A stretch of 64,000 nucleotides of DNA. Source: Streptomyces sp. SLBN-31. GTDB taxonomy: Bacteria; Actinomycetota; Actinomycetes; Streptomycetales; Streptomycetaceae. Both the position numbers and the translations under genes were made by a program. Below, piece by piece: positions 37,159 to 46,122 of the stretch. The stretch covers positions 3,286,001 through 3,350,000 of the forward strand of contig NZ_VFNC01000001.1 of NCBI RefSeq assembly GCF_006715395.1, in the 5' to 3' direction. The notes beneath the pieces were generated by a model that saw only the letters and a program-made list of their open reading frames with translations, was not told the DNA's origin and searched no databases. Position 1 is the first letter of the stretch. Each line of letters opens with the position of its first letter.

Positions 37159-38049
37159 ATGGCCCGCCCGACGCACCGACTCCGGCTCCCGATCCGCGCC
37201 GCGGTCGCGGTCGCCGCGGTCCTGCTCACCGCCTGCTCGGCCGACCCCGCCCCGCACTCGGCCGACGTGGCGGCGGCCGGCGGTCCGGCGCGGTCCGTCA
37301 CCCCTGCCCACCTCAGCCTCACCCTGCCCGCCGACCCCGTCCGCCTGGCCCTGCCGGCGACCGGTGCCGAAACACGCTGGACCCAGGGGCTGGACGTCTT
37401 CGTGCAGCAGGTGTCGCGTGCCGCCACGGCCTCGTGTGCGGCCGAGCGCGGCGCCGCCGTGCCCCGGCAGGTCCCGCTCGCGTTCATCCGGTTCTTCGAG
37501 ATCCCCGACCTGGACTTCATCGCCCGGCACGGCACCAGCGAGAGCGCCGCCGTGCCCACCCCGACCCCGGACGCGTCCGCGACCCGGCCCGCCGGCCCCG
37601 CCGTACTGCGCGAATGCGGCGCCGAGGGGAAGTCCGCGGCCGGCGCCCTGCGCGACCTGTACGCCCCGCTCCAGCAACGGTGGTTCACCGAACTCGTCTC
37701 CCTGCGCCACGACCCGGCCACCGTCAAGGCCCTTCGCGCGCTGCCGACCTGTCTCGCCGGACACGGCATCCGGGTCCGTGACGAGAACGGCTTCTTCGCC
37801 CTCGCCGACGCTCGGATGCAGACCGCCGCTCCCTCCCAACTGTCCCGCGAGAGCCGCGAGCTCGGCCGTGCGTACGCGACGTGCATGCGTCCGGTCGAAG
37901 CCGTCCGCGAACCCGCCCGTGAACGACTGCGGACTCAGTTCCTCAAGGCCCACGCCCGCGAGATCCGCGTCCTGCGGCGCACGCTCGTCCCGGCCCTCCG
38001 GCACGCCGAGACCCGCTACGACGTACGCCTCGCCTTCCCTGCTCCCTGA
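37159..38049 (+). CDS. Putative lipoprotein, function unknown
   Basis: A 296-residue protein with a lipoprotein signal: MARPTHRLRLPIRAAVAVAA followed by the lipobox LLTACS, with the modified Cys at about residue 26. The mature part is rich in Arg, Glu and Ala with several Cys (TASCAAERG, LRECGAEG, LPTCLAGHG, YATCMRP). Its spacing resembles actinobacterial lipoproteins that recur as paralog families. GAGAGGA lies just upstream of the ATG. It probably sits on the outer face of the membrane. No ligand or enzyme motif is recognised. Confidence 0.75.
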   Translation: MARPTHRLRLPIRAAVAVAAVLLTACSADPAPHSADVAAAGGPARSVTPAHLSLTLPADPVRLALPATGAETRWTQGLDVFVQQVSRAATASCAAERGAAVPRQVPLAFIRFFEIPDLDFIARHGTSESAAVPTPTPDASATRPAGPAVLRECGAEGKSAAGALRDLYAPLQQRWFTELVSLRHDPATVKALRALPTCLAGHGIRVRDENGFFALADARMQTAAPSQLSRESRELGRAYATCMRPVEAVREPARERLRTQFLKAHAREIRVLRRTLVPALRHAETRYDVRLAFPAP

Positions 38050-38055
38050 CGAAGG

Positions 38056-38297
38056 TCAGAAGGCGTAGCGCACGCGCAGCCAGGGCGCGTGGGTGGAGAT
38101 GAGCCGGCGCAGGGTGTGCAGGGCGTCCGCCTTGATGCGGTTGCGGTAGCGGACGTTGTGGGCGCCGTTCTGTGAGCGCTTGCCCTGTTGCAGGTCGGGC
38201 TGCCACAGGAGGTCCTCGGCGTTCACGGCCCCGACGGGGAGGTCGTGGTCGACGGCGAACTCAACGGCATGGGCACGGTGATCGCCCCCGGCTAGCC
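38056..38297 (-). pseudogene. 3' remnant of an unidentified gene
   Basis: A reverse frame without any start codon reads GDHRAHAVEFAVDHDLPVGA, then NGAHNVRYRNRIKADALHTL and WLRVRYAF, ending at a TGA (38058-38056). GC3 and amino-acid texture are those of real coding sequence. The frame loses coherence at about 38297, where the GH1 tail on the opposite strand begins. I do not recognise the family; it is clearly the back end of a longer protein. Confidence 0.5.
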
Positions 38298-38304
38298 GAG
38301 GCAG

Positions 38305-38498
38305 GGACCGGAACGCCCTCCCTCGGCTACTGCCGCTGGATCCTTCTGGACAACTTCGAGTGGATCTTCGGCTACGGCGCTCAACTGGGCCTGTACGAGG
38401 TGGACCGCGCGACGTTCCAGCGCCACCCGAAGCCGGGCGCGAGGGTGTACGCCGACGTGGTGCGCGACCATCGAGGCGCGCTCACGGCGTCCCGCTGA
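38305..38498 (+). pseudogene. C-terminal remnant of a GH1 beta-glucosidase
   Basis: The forward frame reads GYCRWILLDNFEWIFGYGAQ, then LGLYEVDRATFQRHPKPGAR and VYADVVRDH, ending at a TGA at 38496-38498. GY-W-LLDNFEW-GY followed by (F/Y)GL-VD is the C-terminal signature of family GH1 (BglA-type) enzymes. About 400 upstream residues, including both catalytic Glu motifs, are absent. A lost intracellular beta-glucosidase would have matched the cellulase genes 20 kb away. Confidence 0.75.
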
Positions 38499-38517
38499 GC
38501 CGTGCTCCACACCCTCG

Positions 38518-39525
38518 TCAGGCGAGTTCCAGCACGAGCTTGCCGACGTTCTCCCCTCGGAAGAGCATCTGCAGGACCTCGGGGAAGTCGTCCACTGTTC
38601 CGCCGACCACGTGTTCCTTGACCTTGACGCGGCCGGTGCCGATCCAGGCGGCGATGTCCTGGGCGGCCTGCGGGAAGCGCTTGGCGTAGTCGAAGACGAC
38701 GAAGCCCTCCATGCGGGCGCGGCGCACCAGCAGCGAGAGGTAGTTGGAGGGGCCCTTGACCGGTGCGGTGTTGTTGTACTGGCTGATCGCTCCGCAGATC
38801 ACGACGCGCCCGTGCATCGCCAGGCGGGTCAGGGCGGCGTCGAGGATGTCGCCTCCGACGTTGTCGAAGTAGACGTCGATGCCGTCGGGAGCGTGCTGCT
38901 TCAGCGCCTTCCTGACGTCCTCGGCGCGGTAGTCGATCGCCGCGTCGAATCCGAGCTCGTCGACGAGCAGGGCGCACTTCTCCGGGCCTCCGGCGATGCC
39001 CACCACCCGGCAGCCCTTGGCCTTGGCGATCTGGCCGGCCATGGTGCCGACGGCTCCGGCCGCTCCGGACACCACGACGGTCTCGCCCTCCTTCAGTTCA
39101 CCGACGTCCAGGAGCCCGAAGTAGGCGGTCATACCGGACATGCCCAGTGCGCCGAGGTATGTCGAGGGCGGGGCGAGGGAAGTGTCGATCCGCATGGCGC
39201 CCTTGCCGTCGGAGACGACGTACTCCTGCACGCCGAAGGTGCCGACCACGTGGTCGCCCGGCTGGAAGTCGGGGTGGTTCGAGGCGGTGACCTCGATGAC
39301 CGAACCGGCCCGCATCACCTCGCCGATGCCCACGGGTGGCAGGTAGGAGGGGCGGTCGTCCAGCCAGCCCCGCATCGCCGGATCCAGCGAGATGAAACGC
39401 GTACGGCCCGCGAAGCGGCCGGGGCCGGGCTCCTCGACGGGGGCGGAACGGTGCTCCCAGTCCTCAGCCTTGACGTCACCCGTCGGGCGGGCGGCCAAGC
39501 GGATCTGGCGGTTGGTCGCGGACAT
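38518..39525 (-). CDS. NADP-dependent MDR oxidoreductase (leukotriene/curcumin reductase type)
   Basis: A 335-residue zinc-independent medium-chain dehydrogenase: MSATNRQIRLAARPTGDVKA, FISLDPAMRGWLDDRPSYLPPV, the cofactor motif VVVSGAAGAVGTMAGQIAKA and the NADPH-side segment FDAAIDYRAEDV. DGIDVYFDNVGGDILDAAL and ICGAISQYNN are hallmarks of the 2-alkenal/15-oxoprostaglandin 13-reductase group. These enzymes reduce activated double bonds of enones and quinones and often respond to electrophile stress. The start at 39525 is 33 bp from a TetR-type operator (39558-39575), so an unlinked or lost TetR repressor probably controls it. Confidence 0.92.
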   Translation of the reverse strand: MSATNRQIRLAARPTGDVKAEDWEHRSAPVEEPGPGRFAGRTRFISLDPAMRGWLDDRPSYLPPVGIGEVMRAGSVIEVTASNHPDFQPGDHVVGTFGVQEYVVSDGKGAMRIDTSLAPPSTYLGALGMSGMTAYFGLLDVGELKEGETVVVSGAAGAVGTMAGQIAKAKGCRVVGIAGGPEKCALLVDELGFDAAIDYRAEDVRKALKQHAPDGIDVYFDNVGGDILDAALTRLAMHGRVVICGAISQYNNTAPVKGPSNYLSLLVRRARMEGFVVFDYAKRFPQAAQDIAAWIGTGRVKVKEHVVGGTVDDFPEVLQMLFRGENVGKLVLELA

Positions 39526-39557
39526 CGCGCCTCCTGTCGTGTGCGGCTCGAGGCAGC

Positions 39558-39575
39558 ATACCGACCAGTAGGTAT
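39558..39575. promoter_or_regulatory. TetR-type operator upstream of the MDR oxidoreductase
   Basis: ATACCGACCAGTAGGTAT has 5-bp inverted arms (ATACC/GGTAT) and near-symmetric interior GACC/AGTA. This is the shape of operators bound by many actinobacterial TetR repressors of detoxification genes. No tetR gene adjoins. Confidence 0.65.
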
Positions 39576-39816
39576 GAGAGGGGGGTGACGGTGGTCACAC
39601 CGGCGTCCCGACCTCACGGTCGGCGCCCATTCACGGGCCTTCTCGAGTTGTCCTATCTCTTTCGGCCGATAGCGCAAGGTGAAGCAAGTCACCGTCTGTT
39701 GACGTTGGCCGGTGCTCGTCCGACGGGTTAGGTTCCAGCGATCACGGGGCAGGACGTCGTAACCCCCCGAGCGCAGATCTCCCTTTCGCACCCTCCCTTG
39801 ACGAGAGATACAGGAC

Positions 39817-41373
39817 ATGTCTGCTCAAGAACGCTCACACCACCCCCCGCGCCGCGTCGGCGTCGTGGCCGAGTCCGTCTCCGGGGAGACGCGGGTCGCG
39901 GCGACCCCGGCGACGGTACGGCTGCTGCTGGGCCTCGGCTACGAGGTCGTCGTCGAGTCCGGGGCAGGCGAGGCCTCAGGCTTCGACGACCAGGCCTACG
40001 CCGATGCCGGCGCGGGGATCGGCGAGGCCTGGGACGCCGACGTCGTCCTGAAGGTGAACGCCCCCTCCGACGCCGAGATCCGCCGGCTGCGGCGGCACGC
40101 GACCGTGGTGGCCCTGCTGAGCCCCGCTCAGAAACCCGAACTGCTCCAGGCGCTCGCGGGCGCCGGCGTGACCGCTCTGGCGCTGGACGCGGTGCCCCGC
40201 ATCTCGCGGGCCCAGTCGATGGACGTGCTGTCGTCGATGGCGAACATCGCCGGCTACCGCGCGGTCATCGAGGCCGCGCACGTTTTCGGACGGTTCTTCA
40301 CCGGCCAGGTCACCGCGGCCGGCAAGGTGCCGCCGGCCAAGGTGCTGGTGGCCGGCGCGGGCGTGGCCGGCCTCGCGGCGATCGGCGCCGCCTCCAGCCT
40401 CGGCGCGGTCGTCCGCGCCACCGACCCGCGGCCGGAGGTCGCCGACCAGGTGAAGTCGCTGGGCGGCGAGTACCTGCCGGTGAACGTCGACCAGGAGGCG
40501 AGCACCGACGGCTACGCCAAGGCGACGTCCGCCGACTACGACCGCGCCGCCGCCGAGCTCTACCACGAGCAGGCCAAGGACGTGGACATCGTCATCACCA
40601 CGGCGCTGATCCCGGGCCGCCCGGCGCCGCGCCTGCTGACGGCCGCGGACGTGGCCGCGATGAAGCCGGGCAGCGTCGTCGTCGACATGGCCGCCGCGAT
40701 GGGCGGCAACGTCGAGGGCACGGTGGCGGGGCGGACGGTGGTCACCGACAACGGCGTCACCATCATCGGCTACACCGACCTCGCCTCCCGACTCCCCGCC
40801 CAGGCCTCCCAGTTGTTCGGCACCAACCTGGTGAACCTGCTGAAGCTGCTCACCCCCGACAAAGACGGGCAGCTGACGATCGACTTCGACGACGTCGTGC
40901 AGCGGGCCGTCACCGTCGTACGCGACGGTGACGTCACCTGGCCGCCGCCGCCCGTCGCGGTCTCCGCCGCCCCCGCCGCGCAGCCCGCTCCCGCCCCCGA
41001 AGCGCCCGAACCGAAGCGGTCCGCGCTGACGCCCGCGCGGCGCTTCGGCCTGATCGGGCTCGGCATGCTCGCGATGTTCCTCCTGGTCGCCTTCGCACCC
41101 GCTCAACTCGCCGGGAACTTCACGGTGTTCGCACTGGCGGTGGTGATCGGCTACTACGTCATCGGCAAGGTGCACCACGCGCTGCACACCCCGCTGATGT
41201 CGGTGACCAACGCGATCTCCGGAATCGTCGTGATCGGCGCCCTGCTGCAGATCGGCCACGAGAGCTGGATCGTCACCACGCTGTCCTTCGTGGCGATCCT
41301 GCTGACGAGCGTCAACATCTTCGGAGGCTTCGCCGTCACCCGCCGCATGCTGTCCATGTTCTCGAAAGGCTGA
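39817..41373 (+). CDS. pntA: NAD(P) transhydrogenase, alpha subunit
   Basis: A 518-residue subunit. The NAD(H)-binding domain I (residues 10-380) has [61 protein letters not shown] dinucleotide motif and [14 protein letters not shown] Pro/Ala linker and four membrane helices (residues 410-515: [33 protein letters not shown] and others) complete it. The unsplit alpha arrangement matches the E. coli type rather than the split PntAA/PntAB form. With PntB it couples proton entry to hydride transfer from NADH to NADP+, supplying NADPH. The pntB start is seven bases beyond this stop. Confidence 0.96.
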   Translation: MSAQERSHHPPRRVGVVAESVSGETRVAATPATVRLLLGLGYEVVVESGAGEASGFDDQAYADAGAGIGEAWDADVVLKVNAPSDAEIRRLRRHATVVALLSPAQKPELLQALAGAGVTALALDAVPRISRAQSMDVLSSMANIAGYRAVIEAAHVFGRFFTGQVTAAGKVPPAKVLVAGAGVAGLAAIGAASSLGAVVRATDPRPEVADQVKSLGGEYLPVNVDQEASTDGYAKATSADYDRAAAELYHEQAKDVDIVITTALIPGRPAPRLLTAADVAAMKPGSVVVDMAAAMGGNVEGTVAGRTVVTDNGVTIIGYTDLASRLPAQASQLFGTNLVNLLKLLTPDKDGQLTIDFDDVVQRAVTVVRDGDVTWPPPPVAVSAAPAAQPAPAPEAPEPKRSALTPARRFGLIGLGMLAMFLLVAFAPAQLAGNFTVFALAVVIGYYVIGKVHHALHTPLMSVTNAISGIVVIGALLQIGHESWIVTTLSFVAILLTSVNIFGGFAVTRRMLSMFSKG

Positions 41374-41379
41374 GCCGAG

Positions 41380-42846
41380 ATGACCTCCCTGACGGCCTCC
41401 CACGCGGCCGACCTGGTCGCCGCCCTGCTGTTCATCCTGAGCCTGGCCGGCCTCTCCCAGCACCGCACCTCCCGCGCCGGCGTCGTCTACGGCATCGCCG
41501 GCATGGCCCTCGCTTTGGTCGCCACCGTGGTCGTGGCGGCGCAGAGCATCACCGCCGGAGCGGTCGCGCTGATCGTGCTGGCGATGGCGCTCGGCGCGGC
41601 GACGGGCCTGTGGCGGGCCCGCCGCGTCGAGATGACGCAGATGCCCGAACTGATCGCCGTCCTGCACAGCTTCGTCGGCCTCGCCGCGGTGCTGGTGGGC
41701 TGGAACAGCTACCTGGAGGTGGAGTCCCACGGATCGGCGCAGACCGAGGTCGGCGCCGACCTGCTGGGCATCCACCACGCCGAGGTGTTCATCGGCATCT
41801 TCATCGGCGCGGTCACCTTCACCGGCTCGATCGTCGCCTTCCTGAAGCTCTCCGCGCGCATCAAGTCCCGTCCCCTGATGCTGCCGGGCAAGAACGCACT
41901 GAACATCGGCGCGCTCGCGGCGTTCGTCGCGTTGACCGCCTGGTTCACCATCAGCCCGAGCCTGCCCCTGATGGTCGCGGTGACCGTGCTGGCGCTGGCC
42001 CTCGGCTGGCACCTGGTCGCCTCGATCGGCGGCGGCGACATGCCGGTCGTCGTCTCGATGCTGAACAGCTACTCGGGCTGGGCGGCGGCCGCGGCCGGCT
42101 TCCTGCTGGACAACAACCTGCTCATCGTCACCGGCGCGCTGGTGGGCTCCTCCGGTGCCTACCTGTCGTACATCATGTGCAAGGCGATGAACCGGTCCTT
42201 CCTCTCCGTCATCGCGGGCGGCTTCGGCATCGAGGCGCCGTCCGGTGGCGAGGAGGAGCACGGCGAGCACCGCGAGGTGCGGGCCGCGGAGGCGGCCGAG
42301 ATGCTCGCCCAGGCCCGCTCGGTGATCATCACTCCGGGCTACGGCATGGCCGTCGCCCAGGCTCAGCACCCCGTCGCGGAGTTGACGCGGCGGCTGCGCG
42401 AGCGGGGCGTCGAGGTCCGGTTCGGCGTCCATCCCGTCGCCGGACGGCTGCCCGGGCACATGAACGTGCTGCTCGCCGAGGCGAAGGTGCCCTACGACAT
42501 CGTCCTGGAGATGGACGAGATCAACGACGACTTCGCCGACACCTCGGTCGTCCTGGTCATCGGCGCCAACGACACCGTCAACCCGGCGGCGACCGACGAC
42601 CCGAGCAGCCCGATCGCCGGCATGCCGGTGCTGCGGGTCTGGGAGGCCGAACAGGTCGTCGTCTTCAAGCGCTCCATGGCATCCGGCTACGCGGGCGTGC
42701 AGAACCCCCTGTTCTTCCGCGAGAACAGCAGCATGCTCTTCGGCGACGCGAAGCAGAGCGTCGAGGAGATCCTGCAGGCGCTCGGCACCGACGGCCGGCA
42801 CGAAGCGGCCCCGGCCACCCGCCAGGCGACGGTTCCGAGCCACTGA
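41380..42846 (+). CDS. pntB: NAD(P) transhydrogenase, beta subunit
   Basis: A 488-residue subunit with about nine membrane helices (residues 8-265). [21 protein letters not shown] carries the conserved His-Ser of the proton channel, followed by a short acidic linker. The NADP(H)-binding domain III (residues 300-470) has [67 protein letters not shown] and MLFGDAK. The membrane partner of PntA. Overproduction of NADPH fits the nearby oxidative-stress functions, but this is a housekeeping enzyme. A strong terminator follows at 42861-42887. Confidence 0.96.
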   Translation: MTSLTASHAADLVAALLFILSLAGLSQHRTSRAGVVYGIAGMALALVATVVVAAQSITAGAVALIVLAMALGAATGLWRARRVEMTQMPELIAVLHSFVGLAAVLVGWNSYLEVESHGSAQTEVGADLLGIHHAEVFIGIFIGAVTFTGSIVAFLKLSARIKSRPLMLPGKNALNIGALAAFVALTAWFTISPSLPLMVAVTVLALALGWHLVASIGGGDMPVVVSMLNSYSGWAAAAAGFLLDNNLLIVTGALVGSSGAYLSYIMCKAMNRSFLSVIAGGFGIEAPSGGEEEHGEHREVRAAEAAEMLAQARSVIITPGYGMAVAQAQHPVAELTRRLRERGVEVRFGVHPVAGRLPGHMNVLLAEAKVPYDIVLEMDEINDDFADTSVVLVIGANDTVNPAATDDPSSPIAGMPVLRVWEAEQVVVFKRSMASGYAGVQNPLFFRENSSMLFGDAKQSVEEILQALGTDGRHEAAPATRQATVPSH

Positions 42847-42860
42847 AGAGCCGGTTCCTT

Positions 42861-42887
42861 CCGCGCCTCCCGGTACCGGAGGCGCGG
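42861..42887. terminator. Hairpin terminator after pntB
   Basis: CCGCGCCTCC (42861-42870) pairs perfectly with GGAGGCGCGG (42878-42887) over a 7-base loop, 15 bases after the pntB stop codon. Confidence 0.88.
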
Positions 42888-42895
42888 TCGCCGGT

Positions 42896-43030
42896 TCACC
42901 CGTGCAGCGAGCGGTACGCCGACACCGCCCCGGGGTGCAGGGCGATGCCCCCCGTCCCACGGCGATGGCGCCGCGGTGTCCGGCGGTCAGCCGGTACATC
43001 GTCGCCACCGCCGTCCGGGTCGACCTGTCG
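42896..43030 (-). pseudogene. 3' remnant resembling a TAXI-family TRAP solute receptor
   Basis: Reverse-strand pieces MYRLTAGHRGAIAVG and, after a frame change, GGIALHPGAVSAYRSLHG-stop match the C-terminal pattern of TAXI-type TRAP receptors, which end in LHPGA-YYR. The rest of the gene is missing. The short length keeps the assignment tentative. Confidence 0.4.
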
Positions 43031-43076
43031 CCACAGGTCGCGTCGGCCCGACCGGCGGGCCGGGCCGGCGTGCCGG

Positions 43077-43300
43077 TCATCGGTCCGTCGAGGGTGACAC
43101 CGGGCCGACGGCCACCAGTCGGGCGAAGTAGCCCTCCGGCACGCCCTCTCCCACGGGATGTCCTTCGGCCTCGATCCACGCGTGCGCGGTGAAGGGCGGG
43201 ACGACGCGTACCACGGTGCACCAGGTCGGCCACGTGCCGCCGAGTCGGCACAGCAGAGCGGCCCCCAGGGTGCGCGGCAGGCATCCCGCTTCCCTTCCGT
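43077..43300 (-). pseudogene. 3' remnant of a lasso-peptide B2 (transglutaminase-like) protease
   Basis: The reverse frame reads CLPRTLGAALLCRLGGTWPT, then FTAHAWIEAEGHPVGEGVPE, ending at a TGA (43079-43077). The CLPR Cys and AHAW-EA-G-PVGE His-containing motifs are the catalytic signatures of lasso-peptide B2 leader peptidases. Sequence before the Cys shows no family similarity, and no precursor, macrolactam synthetase (C) or B1 protein is nearby, so this is a dead fragment. The remaining 43300-43798 stretch shows nothing convincing. Confidence 0.65.
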
Positions 43301-43798
43301 GCGGCCGGGCCCGTCGGGAGCCCGGCCGGGAAGCGGCCGTGGCACCTGTTGGCTGCGGCGTGCCAGGGTCGGGCAAGGGCCTGAGCAAAGGTCGGATAAT
43401 GTGCAAACTCCGGCCGCCCGCGGTTGTGCGCTCCCTCGGATCACGGCCGTCTCCCGGAGCCGAGCCTTCTCTGTGCCGAGGTACGGCGACGGCCGAAAAA
43501 TCGTTTCGCGCGCGCCGTCCGGCGGCCGATCGCCTCGTGGGCCGCATCTGCCCGCCGTCCGTCGCGAGCGGGCGGCACCGGCGCGCCCCGCTTCCGGACG
43601 CACTCCTTCGGTCGAGCCGGGTCGGTCCGGCGGGCTCGACGCCGGGAGCGGAGGAGGCGGTATGAAGACCGTGTGCGGATGGGATGGTCCGGTGGAGTGG
43701 CACCGCCGGGGATGTGCTTGTTCGACGGTTCTTCGGGTACCGCGTTTGAATGGGGCTGGAATCCGTATAACCAGGAAATTACTGAAAGTGATGTGCGA

Positions 43799-44302
43799 GT
43801 GACTCGTCTCAGTGGCTGGGGGGACGACCAGACGAGCGGACGGGGTGCTGAACCCCTGTCTGTTGCGCTGGAGATCGCCGATGCCGTGGACGGTCTGGCG
43901 CATCTGTGGACGGTGGCCGCGCAGGGAGCCAGCCTGAGGCTCTCGCCGCACCAGCTGCGGGCCCTGCGGATCCTGGAGGCGGAGCCGGGCCTCAATCTCA
44001 CGGCCCTGGCCGAGGGCATGGACATAGGGCTGCCGACGGCCAGCCGCCTGTGCGACCGCCTGGAAGCGGCCGGGCTGCTGGAGCGCATGCTGCACCCGCT
44101 CAAGCGGCGTGAGGTCCAGCTGGTCCTCACCGGGCGCGGCCGGCAGGTGCTCAACGAAGTGGCCGCGCGCAGGGCGCAGGCGCTCGCCGCGGCCCTCAAG
44201 GCCATGACGTCCGACGAGCGGGCGGCGCTGAGCGCGGGGCTGAGCGCGTTCCGGAGCGCTCAGGAGGGTGTCGACAAGGAGGCCGGCGGCCCCGCCCTGT
44301 GA
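43799..44302 (+). CDS. MarR-family regulator (paralog of the one at 49271)
   Basis: A 167-residue winged-helix protein. The MarR core (residues 40-150) reads LSPHQLRALRILEAEPGLNL, LPTASRLCDRLEAAGLLERM and REVQLVLTGRGRQVL. It shares the SRLCDRL-AAG and RREV-L-L-GR pattern with the second MarR gene. A GTG at 43799 is preferred over one at 43793 because GAAAG is then about ten bases upstream. It is convergent with a SpoIIE phosphatase gene, its stop being ten bases from that gene's end. Stress- or redox-responsive repression of the phosphatase/Rsb block is an attractive but unproven role. Confidence 0.88.
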   Translation: MTRLSGWGDDQTSGRGAEPLSVALEIADAVDGLAHLWTVAAQGASLRLSPHQLRALRILEAEPGLNLTALAEGMDIGLPTASRLCDRLEAAGLLERMLHPLKRREVQLVLTGRGRQVLNEVAARRAQALAAALKAMTSDERAALSAGLSAFRSAQEGVDKEAGGPAL

Positions 44303-44312
44303 CGTGTGGGGA

Positions 44313-45482
44313 TCAGCGGCGGCCGTTCCAGTCGAGACAGACCACGGCGGCGTCGGAGAGCAGATCCTTGCTGCCGTAGTGCTCGATGAGGCCGGCGACG
44401 ACCGCGCGTGCCGCCTCGTGCGGCTCCGTGCTGCGGGTGGCGCCCAGGACCTGGCGCAGGACCCGTTCGCCGAAGAGGTCGCCTGCCGCGGAGCGGGTGC
44501 CGTGCACACCGCTGCTGACGGCGATGAGACGGTCGCCGGGCTCGACGTGGAAGGTCTGCTCCTCGTAGAGGGTCTCCTCGAACATGCCGAGCGGCAGTTG
44601 GGCGTCCAGTTCGATGCGCTCGGTGTGGCCGCCGCGCTGGCGGAACAGCTGGGGGGAGCCCGCGTCCACGGCGTGCACGATGCCGGTGTCCAGATCGAAG
44701 TGCAGCAACAGCGTGGAGGCGTAGGCCTTGCCGCCGTACTGGGCGAAGACGGCCTGGTCGGCCAGGGCCGCCTGATCGGCGAGGCCGATGCCGGCTCGGC
44801 GGGCGTTGCGCAGGGCGCTGACCGTGAGACTGGTGAGCAGGGAGGCGTCTATGCCCTGGCCCATGCCGTCGGTGACGGTGAGGGTGAGGTGGTCGGCGCT
44901 GGTGGACCAGTCGAAGTTGTCGCCGCCGATGGCGTAGGCGGGTTCGAGATGGGCGCCGATGATGTACTCCCGGCGGGCGCAGCCCCGGCCGGGCAGGAGC
45001 TGCCACTGCATCTCGGCGGCGAGCGTGAGGCGCCGGGTGCGGCGGGCCTGGAGGTAGAGGTCGGTGTCGCGGCCGGCGGTGGTGACCTCGTGCCCAAGTG
45101 CCGTGGCGAAGTCGCCGAGTTGGAGCACGGAGTCCGGGGCGACGGTCTGCGCGGGCAGCCGCACCGAGAGGACGCCCATGCGGTCGCCGCGCACGGTGAT
45201 GGGCAGGTGCACCAGATGGCCGGACGGCTCGTCCAGGACTTCGACGACCGGCTTCTGGGTGACGAAGGCGCTGCCCGCGGGCCCCTCGTCGGCCGGAACG
45301 GGCGCGTCGGTGTGCGGCAGGTGGGTGACCGGCTGCAGAACGGTCAGGCCGTAGTCGGCCAGCAGCAGGGTCACCTCCTGGGCGCCGACCCGCTCGGCGA
45401 GCAGACGGCGGGCGGTGGCGACCAGCGCGTGCGGCGGGGCGGCGCGCAGCAGGGCTTCCGCCGACGGTTCAGGTGCGTTCAC
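44313..45482 (-). CDS. GAF-like plus SpoIIE-type phosphatase, one metal-ligand motif altered
   Basis: A 389-residue protein: an N-terminal GAF-like sensor (LLADYGLTVLQPVTHLPHT; HLPITVRGDRMGVLSVRL) and a SpoIIE/PPM domain from MQWQLLPGRGC. Motifs are GGDNFDWSTS (intact Asp pair), VTDGMGQG (intact Asp) and AVDAGSPQL. In place of the usual TDG it has VSSGVHG, losing a predicted metal-binding Asp. The GTG at 45482 with GAGAGG nine bases ahead is chosen; one at 45491 is possible. The start overlaps the end of the chimera gene, indicating an operon. The substrate would be a phospho-STAS protein; reduced catalysis is possible. Confidence 0.88.
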   Translation of the reverse strand: MNAPEPSAEALLRAAPPHALVATARRLLAERVGAQEVTLLLADYGLTVLQPVTHLPHTDAPVPADEGPAGSAFVTQKPVVEVLDEPSGHLVHLPITVRGDRMGVLSVRLPAQTVAPDSVLQLGDFATALGHEVTTAGRDTDLYLQARRTRRLTLAAEMQWQLLPGRGCARREYIIGAHLEPAYAIGGDNFDWSTSADHLTLTVTDGMGQGIDASLLTSLTVSALRNARRAGIGLADQAALADQAVFAQYGGKAYASTLLLHFDLDTGIVHAVDAGSPQLFRQRGGHTERIELDAQLPLGMFEETLYEEQTFHVEPGDRLIAVSSGVHGTRSAAGDLFGERVLRQVLGATRSTEPHEAARAVVAGLIEHYGSKDLLSDAAVVCLDWNGRR

Positions 45483-46122
45483 GGCATTCACCCTCTCGCC
45501 TGGTGACCTCCACGCTACCGCGAGAGGGCCGGTTCCCAGGGGGTTCGTGATGGACGGGGGACCGGTCCGCCCCGGCGGGCCGGCTCGGCGCGGGGGGCTG
45601 CACGGTGTGGCACGGCAGCAGGCAGACGTCGTCGGCGCGTTCGCAGTCGTGCAGGAGGGGCTTGAGCACGGCGTCGGCAGCCGCGTCCGGGTCCTGTTCC
45701 AGCTCGGCTGCGCTCACCGCTTCCAGGGCGTGGCGGAGACGTCGGATCCCGGCGTCGATGCCTTCGCCCCGCCGTTCGACCAGGCCGTCGGTGTAGAGCA
45801 CCAGGGAGGAGCCGGCGGGCAGGTCGGCCCAGTGGTCCGGGTACACGCAGGGCAGGGGGATGCCGAGCATCACGCCGGGCTTGGCGTCCAGGACACGGAC
45901 GATGCCGTGGGCGTCGCGCACGACGGCGGGCGGGTGGCCGGCGGAGATGCGGCCGCCGACGGCGTGTTTGACGAGGTTGCTGGCCAGTTCGGTGGCCACC
46001 AGGGCGGCGACCGCGGTGGCGTGCGGGTCCAGTCCCGCGTGGGTGCTGGCGGCCTCGGCGGCGACGCGGACGTCCCGGATCCTGGTGCTGTCCTGGACCG
46101 GGATGTCCCACACCCTGGTCAT
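45469..46122 (-). CDS. Chimera: HATPase (RsbW/T-like) front fused to SpoIIE phosphatase back, internal deletion
   Basis: A 217-residue product. Residues 1-58 match the start of ATP-binding SpoIIE proteins of stressosome operons (MTRVWDIPVQDSTRIRDVRV; TELASNLVKHAVGGRI, the N-box). The text then jumps directly to the last third of a PP2C domain: SAGHPPAVVRD, LVLYTDGLVERR, ADDVCLL. The ATP-binding G boxes and the first two metal motifs (GGDxYD, GDVxGxG) are missing, so neither activity is likely. Junction at about 45945, in frame. It begins with ATGA overlapping the rsbT stop and normally would be the RsbX-like phosphatase of the operon. Confidence 0.8.
   Translation of the reverse strand: MTRVWDIPVQDSTRIRDVRVAAEAASTHAGLDPHATAVAALVATELASNLVKHAVGGRISAGHPPAVVRDAHGIVRVLDAKPGVMLGIPLPCVYPDHWADLPAGSSLVLYTDGLVERRGEGIDAGIRRLRHALEAVSAAELEQDPDAAADAVLKPLLHDCERADDVCLLPCHTVQPPAPSRPAGADRSPVHHEPPGNRPSRGSVEVTRREGECRERT

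Noticed and set aside
39976..43284. A very long (about 1,100 codons) open frame antisense to pntA and pntB
   Set aside because: It is a by-product of high-GC codon use in pntAB, is rich in His, Arg, Asp and Gln with no domain, and lies opposite two unmistakable genes.
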